Positions 7,262 to 8,169 of a stretch of 8,169 nt of DNA are shown one piece after another. The stretch is from contig CAMGRB010000052.1 of the NCBI GenBank assembly GCA_946061315.1, positions 1 to 8,169 on the forward strand. Direction: 5' to 3'. Under the pieces are notes generated by a model. It saw only the letters and a program-made list of their open reading frames with translations. It made no database searches and had not been told where the DNA came from. Within the stretch, counting starts at the first letter, position 1, and each line of letters opens with the position of its first letter. This DNA comes from an uncultured Clostridia bacterium. GTDB lineage: Bacteria > Bacillota > Clostridia > Oscillospirales > CAG-272. A program made the translations under genes and the position numbers.

Positions 7262-7648
7262 ATGATAGAAAAAGGAATAAAAAACAGCGTAAAGATAAAA
7301 GTTACAGACAGCGATACCGCAAAGCAGGCAGGCAGCGGAGATCTCGAGGTTTTCGCAACGCCTAAAATGGTAGCTCTTATGGAGGAGGCGTCGTATAAAT
7401 GTATAGCGCCGTATCTTGAAGAAGGCTCGTCAAGCGTCGGCACCCTAATGAACGTAAAGCATCTGTCCGCCACCCCTGTCGGAATGGAAGTTACGGCAGA
7501 GTGTGAGGTAGTCGAGGTTGACGGCAGGAGAGTAGTATTTTCCGTCAGGGCATACGACGAAAAAGGGCTTATCGGAGAGGGAACTCACGAGAGATTTATA
7601 GTATATAAGGATAAGTTTGTCGCAAAAACGTACGCTAAACTTGATTGA
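7262..7648 (+). CDS. FlK-like hotdog-fold acyl-CoA thioesterase
   Basis: The 128-aa protein resembles the fluoroacetyl-CoA thioesterase (FlK) family along most of its length. Conserved blocks are FATPKMVALMEEA (31-43), APYLEEGSSSVGT (49-61), HLSATPVG (67-74) and the C-terminal GEGTHERFIV (105-114). T33, E41 and H67 fall at the same spacing as the FlK catalytic residues Thr42, Glu50 and His76, so hydrolysis of a short acyl-CoA is plausible. The substrate is unknown: FlK relatives outside fluoroacetate producers are widespread and mostly uncharacterised. The start is taken as the ATG at 7262, with AGAAGGTG (7245-7252) 9 nt upstream. A GTG at 7250 would add four residues but overlaps that site. 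The gene is single, soluble (no signal or membrane segment) and divergent from the pst operon. No clear intrinsic terminator follows it. Confidence 0.85.
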   Translation: MIEKGIKNSVKIKVTDSDTAKQAGSGDLEVFATPKMVALMEEASYKCIAPYLEEGSSSVGTLMNVKHLSATPVGMEVTAECEVVEVDGRRVVFSVRAYDEKGLIGEGTHERFIVYKDKFVAKTYAKLD

Positions 7649-7702
7649 GAAAGAGCATACCCATACCCTTGTAAGAATTTTTGAAAAAATTATAAAAAAA
7701 TG

Positions 7703-7731
7703 TTGACAAGCAAAAAAGGGTATGCTATAAT
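7703..7731 (+). promoter_or_regulatory. Consensus promoter of the tRNA-Met/tRNA-Glu unit
   Basis: TTGACA (7703-7708) and TATAAT (7726-7731) both match the sigma-A consensus exactly with a 17-nt spacer. TG at 7723-7724 adds an extended -10. Transcription should start near 7738, about 16 nt before tRNA-Met. The -10 overlaps one arm (7718-7726) of an inverted repeat with 7654-7662. Confidence 0.9.
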
Positions 7732-7753
7732 AATCAAGCGTCAAAGCGCATAA

Positions 7754-7830
7754 GGCGGAATAGCTCAGTTGGCTAGAGCATCCGGTTCATACCCGGCAGG
7801 TCATAGGTTCAAGTCCCATTTCCGCCACCA
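7754..7830 (+). tRNA. tRNA-Met (CAT), elongator type
   Basis: The 77-nt cloverleaf includes an encoded CCA. The acceptor stem GGCGGAA/TTCCGCC is perfect, the D stem is GCTC/GAGC, the anticodon loop is TTCATAC (CAT at 34-36), the variable loop is AGGTC and the T loop is TTCAAGT. It has a paired 1-72 end and no GGG/CCC anticodon stem, so it is not the initiator. Its acceptor resembles clostridial elongator Met rather than tRNA-Ile2. Two stem positions are mismatched: T27-C43 in the anticodon stem and A51-C63 in the T stem. Confidence 0.93.
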
Positions 7831-7832
7831 GC

Positions 7833-7907
7833 GGCCCGTTGGTCAAGAGGCTAAGACACGGCCCTTTCACGGCTGTAACATGGGTTCGATTCCCGTACGG
7901 GTCACCA
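7833..7907 (+). tRNA. tRNA-Glu (TTC)
   Basis: The 75-nt cloverleaf includes an encoded CCA and lies 2 nt after tRNA-Met. The acceptor GGCCCGT/ACGGGTC has one G-T wobble at 2-71. The anticodon stem CGGCC/GGCTG closes loop CTTTCAC (TTC at 34-36). The T stem ATGGG/CCCGT has one wobble and loop TTCGATT. It is co-transcribed with tRNA-Met. A 14-nt inverted copy of its T-arm/3' region lies at 7963-7976. Confidence 0.96.
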
Positions 7908-7976
7908 CAAACAAAAAGAGGACACACCGTGTCCTCTTTTTGTTTGTGACACCTTATATTGAGTACGGGAATCGAA
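7885..7976. repeat. Imperfect inverted repeat spanning the tRNA-Glu 3' end and terminator
   Basis: TTCGATTCCCGTAC inside tRNA-Glu (7885-7898) recurs as its exact reverse complement at 7963-7976. Between them the 19-bp terminator arms are also mutually inverted about the same centre (near 7927). The unpaired inner parts are 8 nt (7899-7906) on the left and 15 nt (7948-7962) on the right. It looks like a degraded tail-to-tail copy of the tRNA 3' end plus flank. Confidence 0.8.
7907..7947 (+). terminator. Intrinsic terminator of the tRNA unit
   Basis: A perfect 19-bp inverted repeat (7907-7925 with 7929-7947) surrounds the 3-nt loop ACC. The upper part, AGAGGACAC/GTGTCCTCT, is GC-containing and the descending arm runs into TTTTTGTTTGT. 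It begins at the last base of the tRNA-Glu CCA. Because the A-rich and T-rich flanks are also paired it may work in both directions. It forms the centre of a larger imperfect inverted repeat (7885-7976). Confidence 0.88.
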
Positions 7977-7981
7977 GGTAG

Positions 7982-8003
7982 GGGTCGGCGCCCTCGACGA
8001 CCC
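7982..8003. repeat. GC-rich palindromic module
   Basis: GGGTCG (7982-7987) pairs with CGACCC (7998-8003) around a 10-nt GC-rich loop. It lies in the gene-free right end and is followed by an AT-rich palindrome (AAGATA/TATCTT, 8012-8025). It resembles dispersed intergenic repeats of clostridial genomes; copy number cannot be judged here. Confidence 0.45.
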
Positions 8004-8030
8004 AATTGTGAAAAGATAAATATCTTCGTA

Positions 8031-8169
8031 GGGCAGGGGCTTGCTCCTGCCGCCTTGCTCGTTTCCCGTTATGCTGAAGAGCGACAAGCAACAACTCCTC
8101 ATTCACCGCTAACACGGTCCCCCTTCTCCCGCAGGAGAAGGCTTTTCGGCGGGAGCAAGCCACCCGCCC
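8031..8169. repeat. Short palindromic element with imperfect inverted ends (REP/MITE-like), possibly cut by the window edge
   Basis: The segment begins with GGGCAGGGGCTTGCTCCTGC (8031-8050), extended by CG, and ends with the near reverse complement CGGCGGGAGCAAGCCACCCG (8147-8166), extended by CCC. The two ends differ by two substitutions and one indel. Each end can itself form a hairpin; the left one has an 8-bp stem around CTTG (8032-8051). Between them are ACCG/CGGT (8105-8118) and a perfect 8-bp hairpin CCTTCTCC-CGCA-GGAGAAGG (8122-8141). There is no coding frame with recognisable content. This fits a non-autonomous palindromic repeat about 140 bp long. Whether it ends at 8169 cannot be seen. 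Confidence 0.55.

Noticed and set aside
7676..7691. AATTTTT/AAAAATT hairpin as terminator of the thioesterase gene
   Set aside because: The stem is pure A/T with a 2-nt loop and is followed by A-rich sequence rather than a T run on the plus strand.
7754..7830. CAT tRNA as initiator fMet or as lysidine-modified Ile2
   Set aside because: It has a normal 1-72 pair and lacks the GGG/CCC anticodon stem of the initiator, and its acceptor stem (GGCGGAA) resembles clostridial elongator Met, not Ile2.
7963..7976. Classical integrase attachment site (attL/attR) from a tRNA-Glu-integrated element
   Set aside because: The copy is inverted relative to the tRNA and only about 65 nt away, with no integrase in the window. 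Integration would give direct repeats flanking an element.
7769..8163. Several small open frames across the tRNA genes and right-end repeats
   Set aside because: They are translations of tRNA and palindromic repeat sequence on both strands, with no ribosome binding sites or protein-like composition.
1..8169. CRISPR array, prophage, toxin-antitoxin or other defence island
   Set aside because: No spaced direct repeats and no matching protein families were found on either strand.

Overview
The window looks like a chromosomal segment of a Gram-positive, moderately low-GC Firmicute, most likely a gut-type clostridium. The pointers are strong AAGGAGG-type ribosome binding sites, a lipoprotein phosphate receptor, a membrane-anchored XRE regulator of a kind common in Clostridia, and tRNA genes that encode CCA. 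This placement is an inference from style, not a phylogenetic result.

Layout. On the left (55-645, +) is an XRE regulator with four predicted membrane helices. It faces a convergent Pho/Pst block on the minus strand, and a single near-perfect bidirectional terminator (662-693) lies between them. The block occupies 704-7108 and reads, in transcription order, pstS - pstC - pstA - pstB - phoU - phoB/phoP - phoR. Its junctions are very tight: a 5-bp gap at pstS-pstC, ATGA overlaps at pstC-pstA and pstA-pstB, TAATG at pstB-phoU, a 50-bp gap at phoU-phoB that holds a plausible internal promoter, and a TTGA overlap at phoB-phoR. Upstream of pstS lie TTAACA/TTTACA repeats at 11-bp spacing (a Pho-box-like array) and a -10 with no good -35, as expected for an activator-dependent phosphate-starvation promoter. 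The genes form one circuit: PstS binds phosphate outside the cell, PstC/PstA/PstB import it, PhoU links transporter state to the kinase, and PhoR/PhoB switch the operon on when phosphate is scarce.

Divergent from pstS is a small FlK-like hotdog thioesterase gene (7262-7648, +) with its own sigma-A-type promoter. It is followed by a consensus extended -10 promoter driving tRNA-Met(CAT) and tRNA-Glu(TTC), 2 nt apart, and a 19-bp-stem terminator. The right end (about 7948-8169) has no credible gene. It carries several palindromic, GC-rich repeat modules, including imperfect inverted ends of a short element that reaches the window edge.

Most notable observations. (1) PstS appears circularly permuted: the second half of the usual PstS order (SREKGSGTR...) comes first, directly after the lipobox, and the usual N-terminal half (SGSTSVSP...DIGMASR...) comes last. 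(2) The 3' end of tRNA-Glu plus its terminator lies in an imperfect inverted repeat, with a 14-nt reverse-complement copy of the T-arm downstream. No wholly new multi-gene system is evident.
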